A stretch of 64,000 nt of DNA. Source: an uncultured Aquimarina sp. GTDB lineage: Bacteria; Bacteroidota; Bacteroidia; Flavobacteriales; Flavobacteriaceae. A model generated the notes under the pieces. That model was given only the letters and a program-made list of their open reading frames with translations, did not search any database and was not told where the DNA came from. A program made the position numbers and the translations under genes. Below, in pieces: positions 9,670 through 19,183 of the stretch; the first letter of the stretch is position 1; every line of letters begins with the position of its first letter. The DNA lies in assembly GCA_947489195.1 (NCBI GenBank), contig CANLCT010000002.1, positions 102,726 through 166,725 of the forward strand, read 5' to 3'.

Positions 9670-12600
9670 TTACTTTTTAATATGCACTCTTTGACCTGCG
9701 GAATGGCTACTAAATTCTGGAGCATACATGCATTGTAATGTAGTAATTCCGTTTGAAAAACTACCAGCTTGGTTCGCTATAACATCATACTCCAATACGT
9801 AATTCCCTTTTGGTAAGCGATCAATAAAAAAGTGTGTAGCCACATCTTTTGTGCTTTGGTAATAGGCTAAACGTTCTTTGTGCTCATAGCCAGATAGTAC
9901 TTTTGTGGGTTCAAAACCACTGGCATGCATATCTTTTAAATGCACAAATTCCATATCATTATCACTTTTTACTAGTAGTCTAACTGTAACTTTATCACCA
10001 ATTTGTAATGGCGTACTGGGAGAAATGCGTTTTAATTCAGTGCCATTATTGCTGGTAACTTTTTTGTACAATTCTTTGTCAATGGCTAGTGGTGATTTGT
10101 CATCAGTTTTAATGTTGTCTAAATCTTCGAAATATTGCCAGTAATAACCACCGTAATTGGTTACTTTTCCTTTGTTGGAAACACTAATGGTTTTAAATTC
10201 TGGTGTAATTTCATCAGCATTCCAATGGGTTTTAAAATAGCCCGTACCTTGTTCTTTTTCGGTAGCCAAAAGTTTGTCTGTGGCTATTTTGTTTCCGCCA
10301 ACTCTTATGTTTGTATTGTCTTTTAACGAAAGCCAATCTGATCCTTGTAATAATAAAGCATAAGTAGCATCGGCAGTTTCAATAGTGGTTTCCCAACGGT
10401 TGGTGCGTTTGTTTTTTAACAAGAATACTTTAAGTGCTTCAATGTATTTTTTCGGTTGTTTGGTTTCTGCAAAAGTTTCAATAAGTAAGGCTTGAGTGCT
10501 AATGGCTGATTGATACCACCACCAAGAGTTGGTGTTTTCTTTCCAATACATACCGTTTTCCTTTGAATCTACCGCAGACTCGATTAATGCAGTTAAAATT
10601 TGTTGAGTAACGGGGCTTTTTTCAAAACGATGCAAGGTTAAAGCTAACAATCCTTTTTGGTAAATTGTGCGCGATTGCCAATCTGTTTTTTGGAATGCTA
10701 AGGCTTTAGAAATAATTGTTTTTACTTCTCCCTTTAAGGGGAAGCGATCCAGGTAAAAACTTCTGGCGTAAGCAAAATGAAGTAACTGTACTTGTTTGTA
10801 AAACTTGTCGGGTGTTTTGTTGTGTTTTAGGTATTCTGTATATTTATATAACAAATCCGCATCTAAAAAACGAATCATATTTTTAACTATGTTATCCGTT
10901 TTTGTACGTTGTTGGGTAACGCCTAATTTTTCTAAATGGCCAAAACCGATTAAAATATGTCGCGTAATGTACGGATTAGCACGCCCACCATTAAACCAAG
11001 GGAAGCCACCGTTTGATTTTTGTAATTGGCGTAATTTATTAATGGCTTTTTCTTTGCTTTTAGCCGTTTTATTTAAATCAAAAAGTGTAGTTAAACGTTG
11101 CTGTTGCTCGGTTTCGGATTTGGCTTCTTGCAACCAAGGGCTTTCCGAAATTAAAATTTGCTTTAAGGCTTCGTTTTTTTCAAGGGGACTTTTTAAACTT
11201 CCTTTTGCAGTCCAACTATCAAAAACGGTTTTAATTTTTGGTTGCGAATTAATGATATGAGCAGCCATAGTATTGGCATACAAACGCGAAAATGTTTGCT
11301 CACTGCATTCATGTGGAAATTCCATTAGATAAGGTAGCGATTTAATAGCTACCCATGCTGGGTTCGAAGTATATTCTAACGTAATGGCATGCGGTTTTTG
11401 TGTGTTGCTATTAGGTTCAAAATTAGTTAATGAGTAAGTCTCAGTTTCACCAGGACGTACCCAAATAGGAATACTTTCGGTAACCAGCATGCGGTTGGAA
11501 AGGACAGGAATAATCTTTTCTTCGCCATCAGTATATTTACCTGCTTTAGCTACAATTTTGTATTGTATGGTCGATAAATCGGCAGGAATAGCAATTTTCC
11601 AACTCACTACACTATTGCCATTGGCATCAATACTAAATGGCTGTGTAGTGTTTAAGTGTTGTAGTTGTTTGTTTATGTTTTTTCCATTAGTAGGATCGGT
11701 CCAATCGAGTAGCGCCGTTCCGTTTATTGATTTATCAGTTAGGTTTGCAATTTTAGCGGTAAAACGTAAACTATCCCCTTCACGAACAAAACGAGGAGCG
11801 TTTGGAATAATGCTCAATTCTTTTTGCGTGAGTGTTTGGGCATTGAATGTTCCCGATGTGGCTTGCGGGGTGTGGGCAAGTAAATTAAAATTCCAACGGG
11901 TAAGGGCTTCGGGTGAGGTAAATTCAAATTCAATTTCCCCTTTTTTGTTGGTGCGTAAGTTGGGCAAAAAGAAGGCGGTTTCCTGTAAGTTGGTTCGGGT
12001 TTGTATATTTTTTAGGTCTTCAATTTTTTTAGACTTTCCATTAGAAGTTATTATGACAACTCCATTGGCGCCTTGAGAACCATATATCGCCGTAGCGTCT
12101 GCATTATTAAGAACTTCTACTGATCCAATTTCTGAAGGATTCTTACCTTTTAAGTCAGTTGTGATAACACCGTCTATTATATAAATGGGATTGTTGTTAG
12201 AGCTTAATGAGTTAACTCCTCTTATTCTAATTTTAGGAGCAGCTTCATCTTCCATACTTTCGGATTTCATCATTGAAGAACTCATGTTTTTCTTAAATGA
12301 TTTATTAATCATCACACCATTAGCTCTCCCTTGCAATAACTGTTCTGTATTTTGATTTTTAGATAAATTATTTAGATCTTTTTCTAATTTAATTATGAAA
12401 TGTTGGTTTAGTTTATTTAGTGTTAATTTTTGTTGAGTATATCCTATGAAGTTTATTACTAATGTATCATTAATATTAGCTTTCACTTTGTATTCTCCTC
12501 TAAAATTGGATTCGTAATTTTGGATCAATTTAAAAGACTTTCTCTGTATAGGGACATGGGGTAAAGGAATGTTAGTTTCTTTGTCAACAATCGTTAAGCT

Positions 12601-15600
12601 TGTGTTATGTTCAGAATTAAGTATAGTTTGTTCTTTTATTGCCCTCAAATACTTTCGGTAATTCCATGAATTAATTCTATTAAAATCAAAACCAAAAAGA
12701 TTCAGATATTCTTTAGGGATATTAGGGTAATTGAGTCTGGCAATGGTTTGTCTAAAATTAATGGATGTTGAAGTTAGTCGCTGCATATCCGAAGGCAATG
12801 TCGGACTTGGAGTGTAGTTATTAAAACTAAAGTTGGTAGCCCAAGAATGTTTTCTGAATTGATCCAGAGAAGCATCGTACATTGAAGCTAAGGCTTCGGC
12901 ATTAAAGCCTTTTTTATCGGAATTTTCAATACTAAAACTCCAGGTTTCTTTACCGCCAGGAGTAATTTTATCGGTAAAATGTTTTTTAGTAATAGATAAA
13001 TTAATGGGTTGTGCACTTAAATCAATAGTGTTTTGAGCGGTATGGAAATAATTAAAAATTTGATACGTATACACTACGGTTAGCTTGGTGTAAGTCAAGT
13101 TTTTTAGGGGTACAGCAATTGATTTACTTCCTTTTTTTAAAACTATTTTTTGTTTCGAAATAGAAATATCACCATCAAAAACTTCTACAAAAGTGATTAA
13201 ATTCGATGCCGATGTTTTGATGTCGATAGCTAGTTTAGCATTATTTTTATCATCTATTTTTGCTTGGTGAGTAAATAGTTGTTTGTCGGCAGGAAAACGC
13301 TGGTCAATATGTTCCAGTGTAATTAGTTTTTCGGTTTTGGCCTCTGCTTTGGTTATGGGATCGGTGCTGGTAACAACAACTAAATATTTGCCCGAAGGCC
13401 ATATTTTAAAATTTTCAATTTTTATGCTTTCGTTGGCCGTATTTTTATAACTACGGTCGTAAAAACTTCTTCCTTTTTGCCAGTTTTTAGCATCATTCTC
13501 ATTAGTAAAAGGAATATGAGGAAATTGCTCAACGAACAGATTTTTATCAATGTTTTGAATATCGGGCGCAGACCAAGGACGTGTATTTAAAAAACGATTG
13601 GGAGCTTTTAACTTAAAAATTTTAAGTGTTCCATTACTTTTTATGGGGTTTCCGTTAACATCGGTAGTGTTAATAGTTAAGCTATTTGATTGGTAAGATT
13701 TCCAGGTTTCGTTTGTATTAATTGTAGTGACTAAGTTTTTATCGGCTACTTTTATAGTGGTAGTTGCCTCACGTGTTTCGCCATTGAGGTCAATCACTTT
13801 GGCTTCAATACTGTAATTGTATATTTTGTCTTTAGTATCGGCTTCATCAGTTTCGGCTTTAAAACGAATCGAAAAATCTCCTTTATTGTCAGTGGTAAGC
13901 GCTCCAACGGCAATTTGTTTGCTCTGGTTAGTGGCGGGTTTACTCCACCAATAATCGCGGAATTGCGTGGTGCGGGTAACAGCATAGTTTACTGTAGCAT
14001 CGGTAATTGCGGTACCTAAAAAAGCTTTGGCATTTCCGGTGATTTTAATGCTGTCTAAGGGTTTGTAAATTTCGGTAGCGGGTAAAAAAGAAACCTCAAA
14101 AGTAGGGCGTTTGTATTCTTCAACAGAAAATGAAATAGTAGCGTTGCTATTCTTTTTTCTGTTTTTAGGGTTCTCTAAAATGGCAGTGATAGTAAAGTTA
14201 CCTGTAATGCCTGTTTCGGGGAGTTTAAATTCGCCATGTACGGATCCATATTGATTATTAGAAAGTTCCGTGGTATGTACTTTTTCGTTGTTAGTATCGG
14301 TAACCTGAATACGGATCTTTTGATTTACAATTACAGTACTTTTTTTGTCTTCTTCGCTTATAGCGATAGCTTTAAAATACATGGTTTGACCAGGTCTGTA
14401 AATAGCACGATCTAAAAAGAGTAATGTTTTAGAGCGGTAATCATTTTGTTCGTTTATATAATTTTTATCACGATCATTATTATATACATAATCTGAAAAT
14501 TGTAAAGTATCTGTTGCGGTACTGATTCTAATTTGTTGACTTTGATAACGGTTCTTTTTTTGGATGTTAAAATTACCCCATTCATCTGTAGTATAATTAT
14601 CAGTAGTGTATTTTTTATTACGGCGATCAATTTCTGTTTTAACACGAATAGCTGCGTTAACCAAAGGTGTACCAGTATAACGATCTGTTACTTGGTAACG
14701 GTTACTGTTTTTTAAGTCCGTTTTATTAACTCCAATAGTAGTTACTTTTACATGATGATACTTAAAGCTGTTTGTTAATGTGTCCGTTTGTACACGAAAA
14801 ACATAGTTCCCCAGCGGAAGTTGAGGTACGCTAACTTCGGTACTATAAGTGTTGTGATCTTTTTTTATAGGAAGGGTATAAGTTTTAGTAAAGTGTAATT
14901 TACGTTTAGCTAGGTAAGCTTCGGTTAATGAATCCCTGTCATTATAACTAATTTCATTTAATTCGAATTCAAAAGGGACTTGATAGGCATTTAGAGTAAA
15001 ATTTTGACAATTTGTAAAAGTGGCTTGCGCTAAATGTGGTTTGTTAGGTAAATATTTGTCCTGGGTTAACCAATTTAATTTTTTTTGAAGTATTTGGTTT
15101 TTTAAATTTTTAGCTTCAATAAGCGTTTGTGTGTTTACTTTTTGCGCTTCAATATTAGCAATTAAATCTAATGCTTTTTGGTTGTAGTTGGGGTATATAA
15201 AATTGCCACTTTCATTTTTAATAAAGGAAAGATCGCGGTAAACCTGTGCTAATTTAATGTCAATAGTAGCTATATCTTCTACTTTAGTGAATTCTTTACG
15301 CAAGTTTTGTAAACTTTCTAAATAAAGCATTTCTGTAGTGTTTCCAATATGATTTGCTTTTACAAAAGCAAGTCTTTCCAACGCATTTTCGACCCAAGCA
15401 GTGGTGCTTTTTTGTTGCGAATGTGTTTTTTCGAGTTGCTGGTAGGTGTTGAGTGCTTTAAATAGTAGCGAAGAAGTATCAGTGGTGCTTAACTTGCTTC
15501 CCACAAAAGTGGAAGAATTAGTAAAATATGCAGGAGTATCTATTAAAAATTCATCTTTTGGACTGTTCACTCGATTTCTACTATTTTTATAAAACTTAAG

Positions 15601-16194
15601 CGCTTTATGTGCAATAATATCATAAGTAGTAGGTTTAAATTTTCGCGAAATAGGCACGGTAACCAATAATTCACTAATACTTTTAGTGGGGACATCGGCT
15701 AAGGCTAGTGTAGGTAACAAAGCCTGATCATAGTGCATGCTAATTTGATTTAAAAAAGTGTCTAAATCCCAGGTTTGGTAGTCTTTTATTTGAGCATCTT
15801 CGGTGGCAGTACGATCATTAATACGCCAATAATTATCGTTTAAATAGCTTTCTAAAAAGTGAGCCATATACATATGTAATAACTGCTTGTTTGGAAAGGC
15901 TTGTGTAGCAATTTCTGTGTTTAATTCATTAAGTATTGTTACTTGCGACTTTTCGTCAACGATTTGCATGAATTTCCAACGGAAGAGTAAGGTTTTAAGC
16001 TGCTGCACCTTGTTTTTTTGTTGTACCGCTTTTTTATGCAATTCGTTAACTTTTTCAAGTGCCGTATTGACCTTACCGTCAATTTCTAATTGTTCAATAG
16101 TTTGCCACATATCGATGTAATTTTTTTTCTGGGCACTTAACGTAGAAGTGGTGCATATAAAAACACAAATGCAAATAATAAGAGCGCGCGTCAT
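9670..16194 (-). CDS. Alpha-2-macroglobulin family protein with inserted carboxypeptidase-like and TonB plug domains
   Basis: A 2174-residue exported protein (signal peptide ending TLSAQ, no lipobox). Residues about 25-400 form a helical N-terminal region. Macroglobulin (MG) domains follow, including the MG2-type segment with DRAIYRPGQTMYFKAI and the SVEEYKRPTFEV strand. The thioester motif is intact: C1630-S-E-Q1633 in FPHECSEQTFSR, within the alpha-helical complement-like domain. Bacterial homologues trap attacking proteases in the periplasm. Odd: residues about 1190-1395 hold a foreign-looking insert, first a CarboxypepD_reg-like beta domain (VDKETNIPLPHVPI, FIGYTQQKLTL), then a TonB-receptor plug (IRIRGVNSLSSNNNPIYIID, GSVEVLNNADATAIYGSQGA, NGVVIITS), after which the macroglobulin fold resumes (PNLRTNKKGEIEFEFTSPEA). 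No penicillin-binding protein 1C neighbour is present. Confidence 0.92.
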   Translation of the reverse strand: MTRALIICICVFICTTSTLSAQKKNYIDMWQTIEQLEIDGKVNTALEKVNELHKKAVQQKNKVQQLKTLLFRWKFMQIVDEKSQVTILNELNTEIATQAFPNKQLLHMYMAHFLESYLNDNYWRINDRTATEDAQIKDYQTWDLDTFLNQISMHYDQALLPTLALADVPTKSISELLVTVPISRKFKPTTYDIIAHKALKFYKNSRNRVNSPKDEFLIDTPAYFTNSSTFVGSKLSTTDTSSLLFKALNTYQQLEKTHSQQKSTTAWVENALERLAFVKANHIGNTTEMLYLESLQNLRKEFTKVEDIATIDIKLAQVYRDLSFIKNESGNFIYPNYNQKALDLIANIEAQKVNTQTLIEAKNLKNQILQKKLNWLTQDKYLPNKPHLAQATFTNCQNFTLNAYQVPFEFELNEISYNDRDSLTEAYLAKRKLHFTKTYTLPIKKDHNTYSTEVSVPQLPLGNYVFRVQTDTLTNSFKYHHVKVTTIGVNKTDLKNSNRYQVTDRYTGTPLVNAAIRVKTEIDRRNKKYTTDNYTTDEWGNFNIQKKNRYQSQQIRISTATDTLQFSDYVYNNDRDKNYINEQNDYRSKTLLFLDRAIYRPGQTMYFKAIAISEEDKKSTVIVNQKIRIQVTDTNNEKVHTTELSNNQYGSVHGEFKLPETGITGNFTITAILENPKNRKKNSNATISFSVEEYKRPTFEVSFLPATEIYKPLDSIKITGNAKAFLGTAITDATVNYAVTRTTQFRDYWWSKPATNQSKQIAVGALTTDNKGDFSIRFKAETDEADTKDKIYNYSIEAKVIDLNGETREATTTIKVADKNLVTTINTNETWKSYQSNSLTINTTDVNGNPIKSNGTLKIFKLKAPNRFLNTRPWSAPDIQNIDKNLFVEQFPHIPFTNENDAKNWQKGRSFYDRSYKNTANESIKIENFKIWPSGKYLVVVTSTDPITKAEAKTEKLITLEHIDQRFPADKQLFTHQAKIDDKNNAKLAIDIKTSASNLITFVEVFDGDISISKQKIVLKKGSKSIAVPLKNLTYTKLTVVYTYQIFNYFHTAQNTIDLSAQPINLSITKKHFTDKITPGGKETWSFSIENSDKKGFNAEALASMYDASLDQFRKHSWATNFSFNNYTPSPTLPSDMQRLTSTSINFRQTIARLNYPNIPKEYLNLFGFDFNRINSWNYRKYLRAIKEQTILNSEHNTSLTIVDKETNIPLPHVPIQRKSFKLIQNYESNFRGEYKVKANINDTLVINFIGYTQQKLTLNKLNQHFIIKLEKDLNNLSKNQNTEQLLQGRANGVMINKSFKKNMSSSMMKSESMEDEAAPKIRIRGVNSLSSNNNPIYIIDGVITTDLKGKNPSEIGSVEVLNNADATAIYGSQGANGVVIITSNGKSKKIEDLKNIQTRTNLQETAFFLPNLRTNKKGEIEFEFTSPEALTRWNFNLLAHTPQATSGTFNAQTLTQKELSIIPNAPRFVREGDSLRFTAKIANLTDKSINGTALLDWTDPTNGKNINKQLQHLNTTQPFSIDANGNSVVSWKIAIPADLSTIQYKIVAKAGKYTDGEEKIIPVLSNRMLVTESIPIWVRPGETETYSLTNFEPNSNTQKPHAITLEYTSNPAWVAIKSLPYLMEFPHECSEQTFSRLYANTMAAHIINSQPKIKTVFDSWTAKGSLKSPLEKNEALKQILISESPWLQEAKSETEQQQRLTTLFDLNKTAKSKEKAINKLRQLQKSNGGFPWFNGGRANPYITRHILIGFGHLEKLGVTQQRTKTDNIVKNMIRFLDADLLYKYTEYLKHNKTPDKFYKQVQLLHFAYARSFYLDRFPLKGEVKTIISKALAFQKTDWQSRTIYQKGLLALTLHRFEKSPVTQQILTALIESAVDSKENGMYWKENTNSWWWYQSAISTQALLIETFAETKQPKKYIEALKVFLLKNKRTNRWETTIETADATYALLLQGSDWLSLKDNTNIRVGGNKIATDKLLATEKEQGTGYFKTHWNADEITPEFKTISVSNKGKVTNYGGYYWQYFEDLDNIKTDDKSPLAIDKELYKKVTSNNGTELKRISPSTPLQIGDKVTVRLLVKSDNDMEFVHLKDMHASGFEPTKVLSGYEHKERLAYYQSTKDVATHFFIDRLPKGNYVLEYDVIANQAGSFSNGITTLQCMYAPEFSSHSAGQRVHIKK

Positions 16195-16367
16195 AAGTTG
16201 AAACAGAATTTGTTATAAAGTAACTGAAACTTTAGTTAAAGATACTAACTTTGGTTTTACTTGTTACAGATAATTAACTCTAACTACATGGGGTGTTTGG
16301 TTACTTGGCTAATAATTGTTTTTGTTTAAAATAAATGCTTTTATGGTACGTGTGTCTTTTTAGAGAC

Positions 16368-17516
16368 TTAGAAGTATTTAATCAATTTGGAGGTGCTTTT
16401 ACGTTTATAGCTGGCAAATTTTTGGGTAGGAAAATAAAGTGCTACAGCAAGCCCAAAAGCGATTAGCCAAATTTGATATACATGGTTAACCCCAAAAGAG
16501 TCTCCTTGATTAGGACCAAAAACAAACCATAGAATTTTATAAGAAAAAAGTAAAATATATAAATGGATTACGTAAAAAAACATTGGAGCAGATCCATATA
16601 TTTTAAGGATTTGGGTAGTGGATTTGGAAGCATTTTCAAAACAGTATAGCAATATCGCGCTTATGCCAAGAGTAAGCAATAAATAATCCAAAGATGGAGG
16701 ATATTTTGTGTAGTTTAAAAAATGCATTGTCGAAGCTATAAAAGTGGGCTGTGGAGTCCAAGCAAGTGTTTCGCCATAAATATTAAAACCTCTTAAAACT
16801 ACAAGTAATAGTAACGAAGAAATACCCGAAATCAGCAGTGTTTTTTGTCTTTTTTTAGCTAATACATCATGCTTAAAGATAGGACCGCAAAAGTAACCAA
16901 ATAGGATAACGCCAATCCAAGGGAATACTGGGTATGAGGCCTTTATTTTAATAAAATCGTTATTCACTAAAAAACCACGGTCATGCAAAATAGTCCAAAG
17001 CGTATATCCAAATTCAGACGAATCAAAAGCAATAGGAGTTAGTAAGTTATGTCCAAAAATAATTAGTAAGCCAATTATTCCTATCCCTATTTTTGGAACT
17101 TTAGCAAGTAGCAAAATCCCTAAGCAGATCATACTAATGCCAATAGCCCAAATAACTTGTAAATATAAAGTGTGATAAGCTCCATACCACGAAAAATTAA
17201 TTAATGTAGCCTCTAACAATACTAAAAAAAGGCCTCTTTTTAATAAAAAAGAACTTGCTGACCGCTCGGGTTTGTTTTTAGGATGGGCATATAGCCAAGC
17301 AGATAGACCAGTTAAAAAAACAAAAGTTGGTGCGCAAATGTGTGCCGCTAATCTTGTAAAAAATAGACTTGTGCTGGTTTCGCTAATAGTTAAAGGGTCG
17401 GTTATTGGATGATGAGAAAAAAACCTTTCGCGAACATGATCGACTAACATAATAAGCATTACTAAGCCACGTAACATATCAATGGATGAAATTCGAGAAG
17501 ATTTTTGTGTACTCAT
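16368..17516 (-). CDS. HGSNAT-like (DUF1624/DUF5009) membrane acyltransferase
   Basis: Polytopic membrane protein of 382 residues with about ten hydrophobic segments. The N-terminus has the family signature RISSIDMLRGLVMLIMLVDH, then VRERFF and later PTFVFLTGLSAWLY; the family is related to heparan-alpha-glucosaminide N-acetyltransferase, where a membrane-embedded His moves acetyl groups across the membrane. The substrate here is unknown. Also seen: YPVFPWIGVILFGYFCG in the middle and YVIHLYILL near the end. Gene stands alone; upstream is the divergent PhzF-like gene, downstream end faces the macroglobulin promoter region (16195-16367, no other feature seen). Confidence 0.85.
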   Translation of the reverse strand: MSTQKSSRISSIDMLRGLVMLIMLVDHVRERFFSHHPITDPLTISETSTSLFFTRLAAHICAPTFVFLTGLSAWLYAHPKNKPERSASSFLLKRGLFLVLLEATLINFSWYGAYHTLYLQVIWAIGISMICLGILLLAKVPKIGIGIIGLLIIFGHNLLTPIAFDSSEFGYTLWTILHDRGFLVNNDFIKIKASYPVFPWIGVILFGYFCGPIFKHDVLAKKRQKTLLISGISSLLLLVVLRGFNIYGETLAWTPQPTFIASTMHFLNYTKYPPSLDYLLLTLGISAILLYCFENASKSTTQILKIYGSAPMFFYVIHLYILLFSYKILWFVFGPNQGDSFGVNHVYQIWLIAFGLAVALYFPTQKFASYKRKSTSKLIKYF

Positions 17517-17767
17517 AAATGTATCTTAAGCCTTATTTGAGTAAAGGAATATATAATCTTATTTAAGGCAAACGGAATTAACTTTTTTTTACAATAAATT
17601 ATTCGCGATGGCTTTTTAGATTAGTATTTGCAGTAGTATAGACGGAATAGATTTTTTAATGTATAACCTGGGTTAAAAGTTACGTTTTTAAAATACTTTG
17701 TTAAACTAATTATACAGATCGAGTTAGTTGTAATTTTTTTACTAGCTTAATTCTAAATTTTAGAAAA

Positions 17768-18562
17768 ATGACAAATAATAACATTATTTATCAGGTAGAT
17801 TCATTTACCACAACAATTTTTAAAGGCAACCCTGCAGGAGTGCAGTTTGTAGATAAGGAAGTTGATGAATTGCGTATGCAACAAATAGCTATGGAGATGA
17901 ATTTGTCTGAAACGGCATTTGTAACACCAAACGGAAATAGTTATGATATTCGATTTTTTACACCTACGACAGAAATTTCATTATGTGGACATGCTACTTT
18001 GGCTAGTGCACATTTGATGTATGAATTGGGCATGGTATATGAAAATGATATCATTTATTTTAATGCAAAAGGTGGGAATTTAATTGTTTCTAAGGGGACA
18101 GATGGAATAATAATGGAATTCCCTAAATATGATGTAAAAAAAATAGAAACTCCTGATTTATTTGCTTCAATTATAAGTTTTGAACCCGTAGAAGTATATG
18201 CATCTGGAGGTTGGATTGTTGCTGTGGCTGCTAATGAAACAATAATAAAAAATGTAAAACCAGCATTTGATAAAATGACTAAAAATGGATTAGGTAAGTT
18301 GCTCATAACAGCTAATAGCAATCAAAAAGATGTTGATTATGTAGTGCGTTGTTTTGCTCCTGCTTCTGGAATTAATGAAGATCCCGTAACAGGTTCTGCT
18401 CAATGTGCATTAGTTCCAATTTGGAATTTAAAAACAGGAAAAACTTCGTTTACAGCAATACAACTTTCGGAAAGAACTGGAATACTGAAATTGGAATTAG
18501 TAAATGATATTGTTAAAATTAGAGGAGAAGCTATAACTGTTTTTAAGGCTAATTTGAAATAG
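17768..18562 (+). CDS. PhzF family isomerase/epimerase-like protein
   Basis: Cytosolic protein of 264 residues with the two-fold diaminopimelate-epimerase fold of the PhzF family. Seen: the opening YQVDSFTTTIFKGNPAGV, catalytic-Glu segment MNLSETAFVTP, FFTPTTEISLCGHATLASA, and in the second half CFAPASGINEDPVTGSAQCAL. These match the family's active-site signature. The true substrate cannot be told; most genomes with this family do not make phenazines and there are no other phz genes here. Transcribed with the TPR gene 32 bases downstream. Confidence 0.92.
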   Translation: MTNNNIIYQVDSFTTTIFKGNPAGVQFVDKEVDELRMQQIAMEMNLSETAFVTPNGNSYDIRFFTPTTEISLCGHATLASAHLMYELGMVYENDIIYFNAKGGNLIVSKGTDGIIMEFPKYDVKKIETPDLFASIISFEPVEVYASGGWIVAVAANETIIKNVKPAFDKMTKNGLGKLLITANSNQKDVDYVVRCFAPASGINEDPVTGSAQCALVPIWNLKTGKTSFTAIQLSERTGILKLELVNDIVKIRGEAITVFKANLK

Positions 18563-18564
18563 TA

Positions 18565-18572
18565 TATTTTTG
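18565..18572 (+). promoter_or_regulatory. Possible -7 element before the TPR gene
   Basis: TATTTTTG fits TAnnTTTG and lies 22 bases before the ATG at 18595, just after the stop of the PhzF-like gene. No well-spaced -33 TTG is present, so it may only be chance. Confidence 0.25.
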
Positions 18573-18594
18573 CAATTGAAATAATTAAACACCT

Positions 18595-19137
18595 ATGAAG
18601 ATATTTTTTTTAGTCATCTTTTTTAGTATTTCGAAATTGATAACTACAACTCCCGAATCATTAGAAAAAGGAATTGATCTGTTTAATAAAAAACAGTTTG
18701 AAGCGGCTCAAGAGGTTTTTGAAGTCTATTTAAATGAACACCCCAACAATGCCATTGCTTTAGAATATTTAGGAGACATTGCTTTTCAAAATAAAAAATG
18801 GAGTACGGCGGCTAATTATTTTAAACCGTTATTAGCTATTGAAAAAAATAACCCACGCTATCATTTTAAATATGCTGGAGCTATTGGTATGAAAGCGAAG
18901 CATAATAAATTAAGCGCCTTGTTTTTAATTGATGATATTAAGGAACATTTTGTAAAAGCAGCAGCATTAGATGTTACTTATGAAGCCCCCCGAATGGCAC
19001 TTGTTCAATTTTTAACAGAATTGCCTTCCGCTTTGGGCGGAAGTGCCAAAGAAGCTACAAAATATGCAAAGCAGCTTATGGTTTTAAATGCCAATGAGGG
19101 CCAAAAAGCTTTGGCTTATATTGAAGCGAATAGGTAA
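18595..19137 (+). CDS. Exported tetratricopeptide-repeat protein
   Basis: A 180-residue protein with a short hydrophobic N-terminus (IFFLVIFFSISKLI) that could be a signal peptide. Residues about 22-95 hold two TPR-like helix pairs (LEKGIDLFNKKQFEAAQEVFE, NAIALEYLGDIAFQNKKW with AANYFKPLL). The C-terminal half has MALVQFLTELPSALGGSAKEA, a motif often seen in bacterial TPR proteins that follow a helper for peptidase or lipoprotein systems. A protein-protein interaction role is inferred; partner unknown. Lies between the PhzF-like gene and mpl on the same strand, so the three may be co-transcribed. Confidence 0.75.
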   Translation: MKIFFLVIFFSISKLITTTPESLEKGIDLFNKKQFEAAQEVFEVYLNEHPNNAIALEYLGDIAFQNKKWSTAANYFKPLLAIEKNNPRYHFKYAGAIGMKAKHNKLSALFLIDDIKEHFVKAAALDVTYEAPRMALVQFLTELPSALGGSAKEATKYAKQLMVLNANEGQKALAYIEANR

Positions 19138-19183
19138 ATTATTGTGATAAACCCCGTATATTTACCTTACAATTATTGGATTT

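Noticed and set aside
9905..12076. Plus-strand open frames inside the macroglobulin gene
   Set aside because: They are antisense shadows: no signal peptides, family motifs or promoters, and the minus-strand frame is fully explained.
17768..18562. Phenazine biosynthesis
   Set aside because: Only a PhzF-like gene is present; the family is broad and no other phz gene is nearby.
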